From Prostheceraeus crozeri (lineage: Eukaryota; Platyhelminthes; Polycladida; Euryleptidae): DNA of 64,000 nt. The notes beneath the pieces are model-generated. The model was not told the origin of the DNA. It saw only the letters and a program-made list of their open reading frames with translations, and made no database searches. Numbering within the stretch: the first letter of the stretch is position 1; each line of letters starts with the position of its first letter. The DNA is taken from the NCBI GenBank assembly GCA_907163375.1, contig CAJQUW010000942.1, forward strand, positions 29,277-93,276, read 5' to 3'. This document shows positions 1-10,905 of the stretch, in pieces. Made by a program: the position numbers and the translations under genes.

Positions 1-310
1 ATTCTTATGTTAACCTCAGCATATTCACAAGCAACATACATTCGTGTGTAAAATGGATCTGGAAAAGGTAAAAATATTAATAAATCCATCGCATATCATA
101 TGGAACATCGCAGTTCAAACTTAATTCAGATGGAGTTACAAACTTAATGATAAGATGTTAAATAATGCCTAGTTAGTCACAAGTATAAACACATAAAGCA
201 GTTCATAAACTCTATCGAAGATTGATATTATAAATGAGAATTAGAATATCAATATCAAGTTATCTAGTGACAAGAGCATTAGCTCGCGGTATATATTATA
301 ATATATCGTG

Positions 311-511
311 GTGTCCGTGGCACAGTGGTTGCGTACTTGTACTAGCGATCTCATGGTCCAGAGGTCGAACCCGGAAAGTGTCATTGGAAGTCGGCAGGAA
401 GGGCATCCGGACTACAAAGCACCACAACGCTCCAAACAAAGTCTGACTTAAGTCAGCACCGTCCAAGGCCCCAGTAGGGGTAAAAAGTGACGTAAAATCC
501 GTAAAAAAAAA
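311..511 (+). repeat. tRNA-derived SINE
   Basis: The unit opens with a tRNA-like head. An A-box-like stretch (TGGCACAGTGG) lies at 318-328 and a B-box-like stretch (GGTCGAACCC) at 363-372, the internal pol III promoter elements. A core at about 386-411 (GGCAGGAAGGGCATCCGG) resembles cores I know from widespread metazoan SINEs. The copy ends in an A-rich tail near 501-511. The B box is one base short of consensus, so this is an old or diverged copy rather than a tRNA gene. Confidence 0.7.
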
Positions 512-519
512 TATCTAAG

Positions 520-622
520 TGCATAATTTCGTTCGCGTATAAATCCTCAATTTCGCGTATTCGCGTATTTCCAGTCCAATTCGCGTAATACGCGAAATTC
601 GCGTCAGAATCCGACCACTGGT
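520..622 (+). repeat. CGCG-rich inverted motif, possible hAT-like terminus
   Basis: The stretch repeats TTCGCGTATT-like words and contains the palindrome CGCGTAATACGCG. It ends in TCCGACCACTG, whose complement (CAGTGGTCGGA) looks like a hAT terminal repeat. No partner end or target duplication was found, so this is a tentative solo terminus. Confidence 0.3.
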
Positions 623-2399
623 CTTATGAGGAAGATAGACTTTTCCAGGAAGCTTCGAATTGTTCGGATTGTTTTGGACGATTTTCAGGATGATTCTAAA
701 CAGCCACGGCATGATCATGAAGTGCATTGTGAAAGAATTAGTTGACATTACATGATCAACGAATAAACTAGATAATTCGGCCATCGTTTGAGTGATGTTG
801 ATGAAAAGAAAAGTGTCTGCGGCTTTCACAGGAATGACTTATTCTTTGAAGTCCGATATTTTGCCTTCTTCGACGGGGACTTGACATGCACTGACAGACA
901 ACAGACACGTATGAAAGATCAGCTGAACAATAGCTACAGCCAGGCTTCATTAACGCAAACCTCACATTTACAAACTTTTAATAAATGAAGCATAGAAATA
1001 CAGGACAATCACTACTTCCTTTCTTATGAGTAATTATTTACTAGGGAGTCTTTAGTTGCGTAGAATGTTTTCAAATATCTGCATAAAACACATTGTGATG
1101 TAGTAATTAACTAATTAAAACTATATCACAGATTACATTCAGATTTCAGTGTGTTGACACAACGTGATTAATAACATGATAAACACAAATATTTCTGTTT
1201 TCCATTCATGCAAGTGCCCGGCACCAAAGTCAATCAATATTACATAACTTATTTCGGGGCCGACCTCGACCTTGACCTCTACTAAAAACTTAAAAGCTAT
1301 CTAGCAGCGACGTATAGCTTTGTCAAGCTTTGAACTGTGAGAGTTACAGCTTGATTACCGCTCGTACTCGTCAGAGTTGTTGGTTTACTACGTTACTTCT
1401 AAAAATAGATCATCCCACCGGTCGAGCTTTGAGCTGTGATAATTGAGAGAGAAGTTATCGCAGCTCGAAGATAGCTGTGACAAGCGGCCGCAGCTGGAGC
1501 TACTGGTGTGGCCGCTGCGATTGAAACATCGGTCAATTTCTGTAAGAATGTATCTCCCCAACGACTATCGCCGATATCAAATTCTGATCATGTTTCAATA
1601 TTAGTGAAAATTCCTACCGTAAGGTGATTGTTCGGAAGTGGAATAATGGTATTTTCGCGAAGATAGCAAAATACATTCAAGGAATTGATTGGCTATCTTT
1701 GGGTAATTCGACTTCCTCTCTTGATGAATTGGCGGAATTCTTCCTAGGTTCACTAAAGGCTATTTTCAATGAATGCAACTTTTAGATGACTGCAACTTTT
1801 TACATTCACGTGTTTTTTCTCTCTTTGAAAACTCTGATTCAGAAATTAATAGATTCAAACAAAAATCTCGAAAACGTCTTTCATCAAAGGAAATTCCCTA
1901 CAAATGTTAATATTAAGTAATAAATCTTGACTTAACATAATTACTTGTCCACAGATGAGATTCAGTGTCCGTTTTTGGTTTTGTCTAAAGTCTCCCCATC
2001 TTACCTACGGTGCTGCAGTATTCTCACTTCAGGTGTCGATGTATCTAGAGGCCTTTCGGGTCGCACACGCTAGGTGAAATGAATGAACAGGTCAAATGCA
2101 AAACTATGCATGAATTCAAATAAATTTTCTTTTAAATCAAATGCAACATTTTCATAATCAATCAAATATAAATGCAGTTACAATTGTGACTCAGAATGAA
2201 CAAATTCATCAAAATATATGTCTAAAAATAGAAAATTAGGAAAATATACAAGATCGTGAAATTTAAGAATTATGCAATTGCTTATTACAATGCAAGTTCG
2301 TGAATCTTTTTTGAAGAATCAATTGATTAGTGATACAGTTCAGAAAGACCTGATAATGGCAGTAAGAATAAATATTTCACAAGTTGAACAAAGTTAGAG
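623..2399. other. No gene recognised
   Basis: AT-rich sequence with only short, low-quality ORFs. I see no protein family, RNA gene or complete repeat in it. Confidence 0.5.
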
Positions 2400-2579
2400 G
2401 TGAAAGTAAAGCACCGCGTATACGAAAGCGACAAAATGCTCAGACTTCTGGATGTCAATTTGAAGAAATTCAATGAAGCGCGAGTAAACAGCGGGAGTAA
2501 CTATGGCTCTCTAAGATCTACGGACCTTCTCAAAGATGTATGTTTATGTGCCCTGGTTTGCAACCTAACTTTAAAGTTC

Positions 2580-3124
2580 GGTCCTCCGGATTCAATGCTT
2601 GTGTCCAGGTTGGTTTGTGTTCCGAAAATTGACCATCCTACTTCCGCGTTGGATTTTCGTCCTATCTCCGTCGGCAGCGTCTTCCTTCGCGTGGCACACA
2701 AATTCTGCTACGACGTTGGATGTCCCATTCCAACATGATCCATCCTCTCCAGTTCACCGGTAGGTCAGAGGACGGGTGTCTTTTCGCTTCTTCCATCCTT
2801 CAGGCTCTGCTGCGTGACGCAAGTGTTAGTAAGAAAAATCTCAGTGTGGGTCTGCTCGATTTTTCGAAGGCCTTTGACTCTGTGGGGATCGACAGCATCA
2901 TCCGTGTAGCTGAGGGGCTTGGAGCCAGCCCTGTCATTCTCCGACATCTCCGCTCAGTTTACGGTGCGAGTATTGTTCTCCTGCCGGATGGTTCGTCTGT
3001 CCGCTGTACCAGGGGAGTCAGACAGGGAGATCCTCTCTCCCCGTTCCTGTTTGCCGGTATCATCCGTGAGGTCGTCGAGTCTTCCAACGCTTCGTCGCCT
3101 GCCATGTTGAGCCGCAAATGTTGA
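2580..3124 (+). pseudogene. R2-like LINE reverse transcriptase, N-terminal half
   Basis: The stretch begins with the RT lead-in SRLVCVPKIDHPTSALDFRP, continues through RVAHK and TGRSEDGCLFA, and reaches the palm block LDFSKAFDSV, which contains the first catalytic aspartate. It ends with RGVRQGDPLSPFLF, a typical non-LTR RT block. The reading frame changes once near 2705. The [FY]ADD block that should follow is absent: the sequence jumps to the thumb at about 3162. The key catalytic motif was therefore lost by deletion and the enzyme cannot work. Confidence 0.82.
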
Positions 3125-3161
3125 TGAGGTCAGCTGTGTTCTCGGGATATCCGCAAATATC

Positions 3162-4098
3162 ATGAAAGCTCCCCTCAAGCCGTGGCAGCGGCTCGTCGTT
3201 TTCAGGCAGTACTGTTTGCAGCCTTTGATTCATCGTTTAGTTCTGGGGCGTATAACGGCGGGTGCGCTACGTGGTATGGACCGTATAATGCGTCGTGGGG
3301 TTCGTCAGGCGTTGAAGCTGCCAAAGGACACCAGTAACGGCTTTCTACACTTCAGGCCGTCTGATGGTGGTCTGGGGATCCCGTTCCCCTCCATCTTGGT
3401 CGTGTTGGCCAAAAGAAAACGAATCAATACGCTAATTATGCTTCGTGATCCTGTGCTTTCAAGCATTACGAGTAACATTTTGTCGGGTCCGGCAAATTCG
3501 GTCGCAAGGAAAAATATTAAGATTGAGGGGAGAGCAGTGAATTCACCCGTAGAGGCGGCATCTGCTTGGAGGGATGTATTCCGTCGGTCGAGGGATGGTT
3601 CTGGAGTCTCGTGTGCTTCTTCGGCTTCCGCGTCGTGGCACGTTAACCCGAGCCCGAGGGTTTTTTCAGCGTGGTTCATTCGTGCTGTGGGTTTGCTTGG
3701 TGGTGTCTTGCCGTGCAGAACGAGAGCCTTGAGAGGTGGACGTGGTGATGGCATGGTCAATTGCAGGTCAGATTGTCGTCGGCCTGAGTCCATGCAACAC
3801 ATTAGTTATTGATGTGACAGTGTGCGCAGACGAATTCTATCAACAGGCGTCGAGAACTAAGAAGGCAAAATATGGAGGGGGTGACCAGCTGGCGGCTTTC
3901 TTCGGGGTCAATATTCAGGCTATCTCGGTGATTCCGTTGGTGGTTTCTTTTAGAGGCCATATGGACTCTGCCTCCCTGAGGTTCTTGATGAGTCTAAGCC
4001 ATTCTGCGACGTTGGTGCGCGATTTTGTGTGGCTAACTGTGTCGGGAAGTGTCGCGTGTTACAATCAGTACTTCAGAAGTACTTATGTGTTGTCTTGA
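3162..4098 (+). pseudogene. R2-like LINE thumb and restriction-like endonuclease remnant
   Basis: From 3162 the frame reads LKPWQRL, then LKLPKDTSNGFLHF and GGLGIP, which are thumb motifs of R2-group proteins. At about 3760-3800 comes a CxxxC...H pattern like the R2 knuckle. After a frame change near 3740-3810 the sequence reads LVIDVTVCADEFYQQ, then KKAKY and SFRGHMDSASL. This fits the PD...D...K endonuclease core and the conserved SxRG block of R2-type elements. The product would cut the target and prime reverse transcription. Here it is split over two frames and inactive. Confidence 0.75.
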
Positions 4099-4196
4099 CT
4101 TCCTCCTTTCCTTACGTCCTTACTTTTGTATATATTCCCTCTTTGTGACTTCATAATTTCGTACGGTTTCAGGCCTTTCTCCTCAAAAGGCCTCTG

Positions 4197-4933
4197 TCAG
4201 ATAAATGTTTCTTTGCATGTTCTTTGTATATAAATGCTCGGGTTAAGACACCCTGAAGAAAAAAAGGCAAATAAATTATTTAAAGTTGTGAGTGTGTGTG
4301 GTCGTAGATTATGCCAGCTCCTGACAATTTCCGCTTTCGTTGCAGCTTTTACTGCTTTCTTCTGGGCCTGCCGATCCTCTTGACACCAGATGCTTCTTCG
4401 TTGTCTGGTTCCTGCGCTAGGACCCACGAAAGTTTAAATATAGATCCTATGTGCTTCTGTGGTGGGATCTTGGTGTCCGTTCCGTCCATCTCCGGTGAAC
4501 TGAAAACGGATTTCTGGTTCTTCTCCTCGTCTACGCTCTCCTTACAGCTGGTTGTGCCCTCCTTCGGCAGCTCCTGTTTCCCAAGGTCATTGTACCACAC
4601 TTTCAGGTGATCTTCACTCATTCTTACATCTTCTCCCAGTAGTCTCCAGGTTTTTCATGGGCATCCCTGACTCTTCTTGGGTACCCCCAGGCACCAGGGA
4701 CTTTGTTTTTCCCGGTTCTGGGTCGGGATCTGCATTTTTATTTTTTGTGAGCAGACAATTTTCTCACAAATCCTTTTTTGCTTTTGTGTTTTTGTGTCAC
4801 TGGTAGTTCTTCGTCGGGGTTTTGCTTTTTGGGATTTTTTGCTTTCAATTGCTTCCTCTTGTCTTGCGCTGAGAGCCAAATCAGCCAAATCAAAGTCTTT
4901 GTTCACAAGTCGGAAAAATGAGAAATAAGTCAA
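4197..4933 (-). other. Unrecognised lysine-rich minus-strand ORFs
   Basis: Two or three short minus-strand ORFs (4197-4427, 4349-4621, 4655-4933) are rich in K, R, Q and E. One ends in an AT-hook-like GRPRRK. They might be decayed exons of a host or transposon gene. No family is recognised and the frames do not join cleanly. I see nothing else in the spacer before the next element. Confidence 0.25.
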
Positions 4934-4965
4934 TTTTTTGTGCCATGTCTGAAAACGTCAGAATA

Positions 4966-6726
4966 CCGTGTGTGCCAAAAGTCACGCAGTTTTTCATGTT
5001 GTCATCATATTGACAAAACTTGCTCAAATATCGAGACATTTATATTTATTTGATCAGATATGACCCGGGGTTTGTGAAAAGTGTAAAATTGGTTTCTTAT
5101 TCATAGAAATTTTTCTTAAAATCAGAGCTAAACACATGTATTAGCTTTGATCACAGCAAAATTGCTGCAGCGTGCAATTGAAACAGCATCCATCAGGGGA
5201 ATCAACTTAAGTCATCCAGATCACGCGATAGAAGCTCAAGATATCTATGCCACTAAGAGCAGAAGATTACGACAAAGGTTCGGGAAAATTGTGATTGATG
5301 TTGAATGATGGTGACTCAGCAAATTGAGCCAATGTTACACATTTGATAAAGCTATGCGTGACTCATCAGCTGTGAACAGAATTTCAGAACATCGCTTTTT
5401 GAGTGTGGCTAGGTGAACATGGATTTACAGCAGAGAATCGAATGTGTCAAACTTTATTATTCTAACAATTGTAGCGCAGCTGTAACCTTAAGGGCTTACA
5501 AAACTGCACATAGACTTAGAGCTGATCCCTTTAGTGCCACAACAATTAGTCGTCTGATTAAAAGATTCGAAGATACTGGGTCAGTCCTTGACTTGCCAAA
5601 ATCTGGGCGACCCAGTCTTACTGAAGATAGGAAAGATGAAGTATGCGAGACGTTACAGCATTTACAGAAAGAAAACGTCTTTGGCGTGGCTTCCACAGCC
5701 CAGGTGTCTGCAGCAAGTGGCATCCCAAAACTAAGTGTGTGTCGCATCCTACGTGAAGAATTACAGTTCTATCCATACAAGCTGCAGCTAACTCAAATGA
5801 TGAGTGAAGATGATCATCTTAAATGAGTTCAATACGCACAATTCTTATTGAACCCAATTGACATTTTGCACTCCATTATGTGGACCGATGAAGCCTACTT
5901 TTCCGTGAATGGGTATGTGCACCGAAAGAATTGTGTTATTTGGGGTGCAGAAAGACCCAAATTGACTGTTAGTCAGCACTCCACTCTCCACAGGTGTGTG
6001 TTTGGATTGGATTTACTGCGAACACAATGTTTCCTCCTTACTTCTTCACTGGAACAGTGACAGGTGACAACTATCGCTACATGTTGGAGAACCACGTTTT
6101 TCCCGAACTGCGTCGTAGACATCTGATTAATCAGGTGATATTCCAGCAAGATGGCGCGCCCTCATTTCTCGAAAGTGGTTAGGGATTTCTTGTCCGCTGA
6201 ACTACCCGATACACGAAAAATATCTCGAGGATTTCCCCAAGCATGGCCGCCTAGCTCACCAGATTTATCACCTGTTGAGTACAATGAAAAGTCGAGTGTT
6301 TCACAATTTCGTTCCAAACAACTTGAACCAATTGAAAGAACGAATCAAAGAAATCGCATGAGGCATCGGTCAAGATGGGCTACAGCGTGCAGTTCATCAT
6401 CTTCCACATAGACTAGAATGTGTTATTGATCAAGATGGTGGACCATTTGAACATTTGTTATGATTCCTGATTTCTTAAATTTCTTGAAATAGCAGTTAAT
6501 TCCGTGATAAGAAGTTTATAAAAAATTACATGATTTTTATGGAAACATAAATTGTTTTCTACTCTGACTTAAAGAAAAAATTCAGTGAATAAGAAACTAA
6601 TTTTACACTTTTCACAAACCCCGGGTCATATCTAATCAAATAAATATAAATGTCTCGATATTTGAGCAAGTTTTGTCAATATAATGACGAAAATATGAAA
6701 AACTGCGTGACTTTTGGCACACACGG
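4966..6726 (+). mobile_element. Tc1/mariner-superfamily transposon, complete ends
   Basis: The element is flanked by TA at 4964-4965 and 6727-6728, the classic target duplication of this superfamily. Its terminal inverted repeats start CCGTGTGTGCCAAAAGTCAC and match over about 140 bp (4966-5107 against 6586-6726) with a few differences. The inside holds one plus-strand transposase broken by one stop and at least two frameshifts. Full-length ends with a dead transposase mean a non-autonomous copy of moderate age. Confidence 0.92.
5413..6410 (+). pseudogene. Mariner-like transposase (DUF4817-type helix-turn-helix, DDD core)
   Basis: Residues 1-137 (5413-5826) form an N-terminal helix-turn-helix region of the type annotated as DUF4817 in arthropods, ending in KSGRPSLTED. 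A TGA at 5824-5826 interrupts the frame, which resumes at once with the first catalytic block MWTDEAYFSVNG. After a frameshift near 6000 the second block VIFQQDGAP appears. After another near 6160 the third, AWPPSSPDLSPVEY, follows. The second and third aspartates are about 37 residues apart, as in DD37D mariners. The enzyme would cut and paste the element by its terminal repeats; this copy is inactive. Confidence 0.88.
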
Positions 6727-6987
6727 TATGTTTCTTGAATTACTGATTTAGTTCTGAAGCTTGCAGAAAAATAAATTGACTAGTTTTCGAAATCTGACCA
6801 CTTTTCTTGATTTTCGTACTGCTTACAAGTAACATGACCTGGAAAATAGGATAGAAAATGTGCCAAATGGCAAACATGACGGGAATTTATTATATACAAT
6901 TTCATTCGTATTTAGTCAAAATATGAGCTTCATTGATCGACTATTTTCCTCATTATCGATTTTTTTAGAAACCGTATGTGTATTTAA

Positions 6988-8986
6988 CGGTTGTCCGGTT
7001 TTCAGGGTATGTCATACCCTATGACATGTTCAACGATTTGTAAATCCTAAAATAATCCACCGATTCTTTTGAAATTCCATGACTTTTGCTGAAATACGAT
7101 GTTCTTTAAAAGTGTACAAGAGTTTTAAAATAGCGTATATAGTGTTCCTGTTATGTATGAATTGGCCCTGGAACGCCCAACAGGGTATATGATACCCTCC
7201 TATGTTTTGTGCGACTTTGGATACATACATTTTCATTTCTAGTTCGTAAAAATATCAGTGAATGCAAACGTTTCTTGTCGATGCTGCAACAGACTTCTCA
7301 TTGGTCAACCGGTTGTCATGTGAGCATTGAATCACCCAGTAATGCATTGGCATCCTTGAGATTCTGCATTGGCACTTGAGATTCTCTCAGCGAGCTTGCT
7401 GTGATTCACTATCTACTATTTCACTATCGATAACCGACTACTGCAAGTACCGCTAAAGCCATGAGCCGCCCTAAGCGCCTCTGTAAGGAGCAAGCCATCG
7501 CTATGATATTGCAACAGGATGAGTCAGATGAAGAAGACTTCAATATTGATGTTTTTGATAACGCTGCAGATGAGCCTATTCGGTCTAACCTGCCTATTGA
7601 AGATGAACTTCCTCCTGCTTCAGATACGAACGATGATATATTAGATTTAGAATTTTTGCATGAGGTCGATAGAAGTGAATCTGATTCTGAAGAAGAAGAC
7701 GAGGGGGAAACGTCATTCTCCCGTCAAGGTGCTGGTAGGCCTACTACTATTGTGGCTCCTTCCGGTCATGTTTGGTACGATCATGAACCATCAAATGTTG
7801 GACGAGAACCATCAAGAAATATTATTCGATTCTCGAAAGGACCTGCACCAGGTATAAATCCCGAAAATGAACGAGAAGCAATACTCATCTTTTTGGATAA
7901 AACTCTGGACGAAGTAGTCTTGTACACAAATCTTCAAGGTAGGCGGATTATACACGAATGGAACAGAGGAAATCCATCCAGGAGAAAAGTGTTTGTTTCA
8001 ACCGACAAACCGCCAGAAGAAAGATACCCGTGTATTCTATGACGATCAGGGAGGTATATTGGTTTCGTTTTGGGACAAGGGAAGGAAACCGGTTCTTCTT
8101 TTGGAATCGAATTGTTGCTGTTCCCGATGTTGGAGAAAAACCATGTACAGTCAAGTTATACAATGAGACGAAATCCGGAGTTGATGTTGCTGATAAGCGT
8201 GTGAGAGGTTTGTCATGCAAACGGAAATGCCGAAGATGGGCATTTGCGATATTTTCAAACATGGTCGATGTGGCAGGCAATAATGGTGCAATTCTGCATT
8301 ACAACAAACATCCAAATATCGTACAAAAAAGTGAACAGCATTACACATTTCTCAAAAATTGTGGATACCAACTGATCGATGCTCATATCAAAAGAAGGAT
8401 TATCAATGAGACAGGCATTTTGAAAAAGTCAAAAGCAGCAATATAAGACCTGGGCTACGAGGTACGAGCTCAATCTCCATCCCTTCACCCAATTCGTCTT
8501 CAAAAGAGCAAGAGATGCTCTTTTTGTCCCTATTCACGTGATAGAAAAACGTTCGTTTGCTGCAGCAAATGCAAAAAACGATCTGTAATGAGCTTAGATC
8601 ATATTTTTGTATTCATTGTGAAGAATTGTCGTGATTTTGTTTTCTCTATTGACCTCAGCAATCATGCAGACCTGATGAATAATTTTGAGTGTTAAAAACA
8701 TTTTACAGTATACACATGTATACAGAAATTTTTGGGATTACAATGACGCTTTTTGTTTCTGTATAATGATAATAATAGTAGCAAAAATACTTAGATGTTA
8801 AATACTTTATATCAAACTTGATAAAAAACAAATAATAAACTTATATCATTGTAATTAGGAAAAGAAGCAATCATAAGGAGTATCGATTTGTAATTATAAT
8901 ATGACATAATATCGTTTTTTATGAACAGGATATGACATACCCTTTGCGGCCTTTTAACACTTTCGAACATCAAGACCGGACAACCG
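6988..8986 (+). mobile_element. piggyBac-like transposon, internally deleted
   Basis: TTAA flanks both sides (6984-6987 and 8987-8990), the target site of piggyBac elements. The ends share the inverted repeat CGGTTGTCCGGT. Subterminal palindromes GGGTATGTCATACCC (about 7006-7020) and a partner near 8935-8943 follow, and a relative, GGGTATATGATACCC, lies near 7184. The transposase inside lacks its central catalytic part. The copy is non-autonomous but its ends look usable in principle. Confidence 0.9.
7461..8695 (+). pseudogene. piggyBac-like transposase lacking most of the DDD core
   Basis: The N-terminal part (7461-8042, 193 codons) has an acidic leader and then the piggyBac block VVLYTNLQGRRI. 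It passes with a frame change straight into the C-terminal block YNETKSGVDVADKRVRG and RRWAFAIFSNMVDVAG (7958-8446). The catalytic stretch between these blocks is missing. After a TAA at 8444-8446 the same frame continues to 8695 with the cysteine-rich C-terminal domain (RCSFCPYSRDRKTFVCCSKC), which binds the element's ends in this family. The gene is dead through one deletion, one frameshift and one stop. Confidence 0.88.
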
Positions 8987-8990
8987 TTAA

Positions 8991-10386
8991 TGAATATAAT
9001 ATAATTTCTTTACACCGAGAACTTAAAAAAATGCGCCATGCACAACTATCATTTAAGAAGATTTAGTAGATAACTTCTATTCTAAATTCTTTGAAAGTAG
9101 ACCATTTTGTCGGTTAGATTTTGTTTTAAAAAATATTTTTTTAATTTCAAATTTGCTGAATCTCATGCACCTATATGCATGGTAACAAAAAAGCTCCTCT
9201 GCTGACAATATTGTTTTATGCTTGAATGTTTTGTTTACAACATACTAAAAAATGAAGCAGATTCATCGACACTTTATTGAGGAAAAATGTGACGATACTA
9301 CACAATATGCAGCGATATTACACGAAACAGCACAGACAGTTCAGCTTTCTATGCTGCCGACGTCGAGAAGCAGCAAACGTTTCACTAACGATATGACTTT
9401 ATTTGATGCCAATGACTTTAAAAATTAGTCTAGATATTGGTCATTGTTTGATTCCAAACTGCAAAGCTTTATCGAGTATTATTAATAGCACGGCAGCAGG
9501 CTCTTCGTGTGTGTGTGCGCGCTCCAGCTGTCTAACTTTCTCTCTCATTTGTCTTGAGATGTGTGAAAGAGATGCATAATTAAGGACTACTATAAATAGA
9601 TATCATTCCTTTTTTAGAAATTTGATCTTATTCCATTGATATAGGTCTACTCTTACGGATTTCATCGTTTTTCTTTCGGGAGATATTAAAGTCTTGCAAT
9701 TAGCAGTTGGAAATGCAAAACACCCTTGGGTTTATTTGACTTGGTCCACACACATCTTACGAAGATGGTATATAGAAAAGAGATCAAAAATTTCTTGATA
9801 TTCACTATTAGGTCTTTGTATCCGACCATCAGTCTGATATTTCAAAAGGCATACACGTCTGAAATTGTATTTCTGAACGTCTGTTGTGCAACAAAGGTCA
9901 ATATACATTCTGTTGCTTTTCCCTTCATGCTCTTATGGGAATAGCTCAACATTTGTTCAATGCGATGGAGAGCCAAATGTCTGAAACCTCTAAAGAGGAT
10001 CGAATGTCTAACCGCTCTGTCTGCAAAAATTTCACAAATGTAACGACCGGGATATCCGGGGGGGGGGGGGTTCGTAACGACCAGGATGTTGGTAATTTCT
10101 AAATTTTCAGAATAACCACTTTCCGGAAACTACTACAACTTTCAGGAACGCTACATAAAACAATTACGATGTGACATTCAGTATCTAGCAGGACTGGCGC
10201 TGGGATTGGGCTACCAAAAATCCATCCCAATCCCAATAAGCCCTCTACCAACACATTACACATGTAATCGTTGACAAAAGTCAGTACATTGCAAATGTTT
10301 TCGGGTTGTGCTTAGCAGTTAATTTACTGAGTCTTCAGTCTGACCTTGCCACTCGAATTCGAACATTGAGAGTTCTTTGTGTGATT
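8991..10386. other. No gene; contains a run of 13 G
   Basis: AT-rich sequence without a recognisable gene. A run of 13 G lies at 10058-10070, framed by two similar words (GTAACGACC) on either side. A short GTGTGTGTGCGCGC tract lies near 9510. This forms the left flank of the giant element. Confidence 0.5.
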
Positions 10387-10551
10387 AGTAGTAACAAAAG
10401 GTCCAGAATAAACACAGCGCGCCCCCCCCCTCTGGAACGACAGAGGTTGTGGTCTGTCGTGGTGTGCCGGCCAGGTTGGTTCACAACATGTTCGCTGACT
10501 CCCCCCCCCTCTGCAACGACAGAGTGTGAGACTCGAGTGAGTTGGTCCGAC

Positions 10552-10655
10552 CGCCTGGTTGACTTGGGCGACCGTCCAGGTTGACGTGGGCGACCGTCTA
10601 GGTTGACGTGGGCGACCGTCTAGGTTGACATGGGCGACCGTCTAGGTTGTCGTGG
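10552..10655 (+). repeat. 22-bp tandem repeat, about five units
   Basis: The unit GGTTGACGTGGGCGACCGTC plus two bases repeats about five times with small changes. Its mirror lies at about 32436-32539. Confidence 0.85.
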
Positions 10656-10905
10656 ATGGTGAAATGGCTGCCAGATTCGGATTCAGCGTAAAATTCTGCA
10701 TCTGTGGTGTGATTTCCAGCTCAATCGGCGAGAAAAACTGTTTCTTCAAATTTTGGCAGAGTTAAAATGTGGGACGTTTTGGTGTGTAGGGCCCAAACGT
10801 ATCCTCGGATGAGAAAACGGAGGCCAGATTCGGATTCAGCGTGAAATTCTGCATCTGTATGGTGAATTTGAAAGCAATCGGAGAGAAAAAATTTTTCGCT
10901 GACGT

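Larger units (their letters stand above)
2400..4276 (+). mobile_element. R2-like non-LTR retrotransposon, 5'-truncated and decayed
   Basis: Three reading frames carry successive parts of one ORF: reverse transcriptase fingers and palm, thumb, then a CCHC-like knuckle and a restriction-like endonuclease. That order is typical of the R2/NeSL/CRE group of LINEs, which place the endonuclease after the RT. The 3' UTR runs to an A-rich end near 4260-4276. The 5' part with N-terminal zinc fingers is missing. At least two frameshifts and an internal deletion make the copy dead. No target site duplication was identified. Confidence 0.8.

Noticed and set aside
311-390. tRNA gene
   Set aside because: No cloverleaf can be drawn; the B box is short and a SINE core follows.
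9726-9944. Short plus-strand ORFs in the left flank
   Set aside because: Short, AT-driven, no motif and no splice or promoter context.
10039-10386. TGTAACGACC start as a 5' Gypsy LTR paired with the LTR end at 34322
   Set aside because: The following 340 bp show no similarity to the 3' LTR region, and the left flank contains no Gypsy pol.
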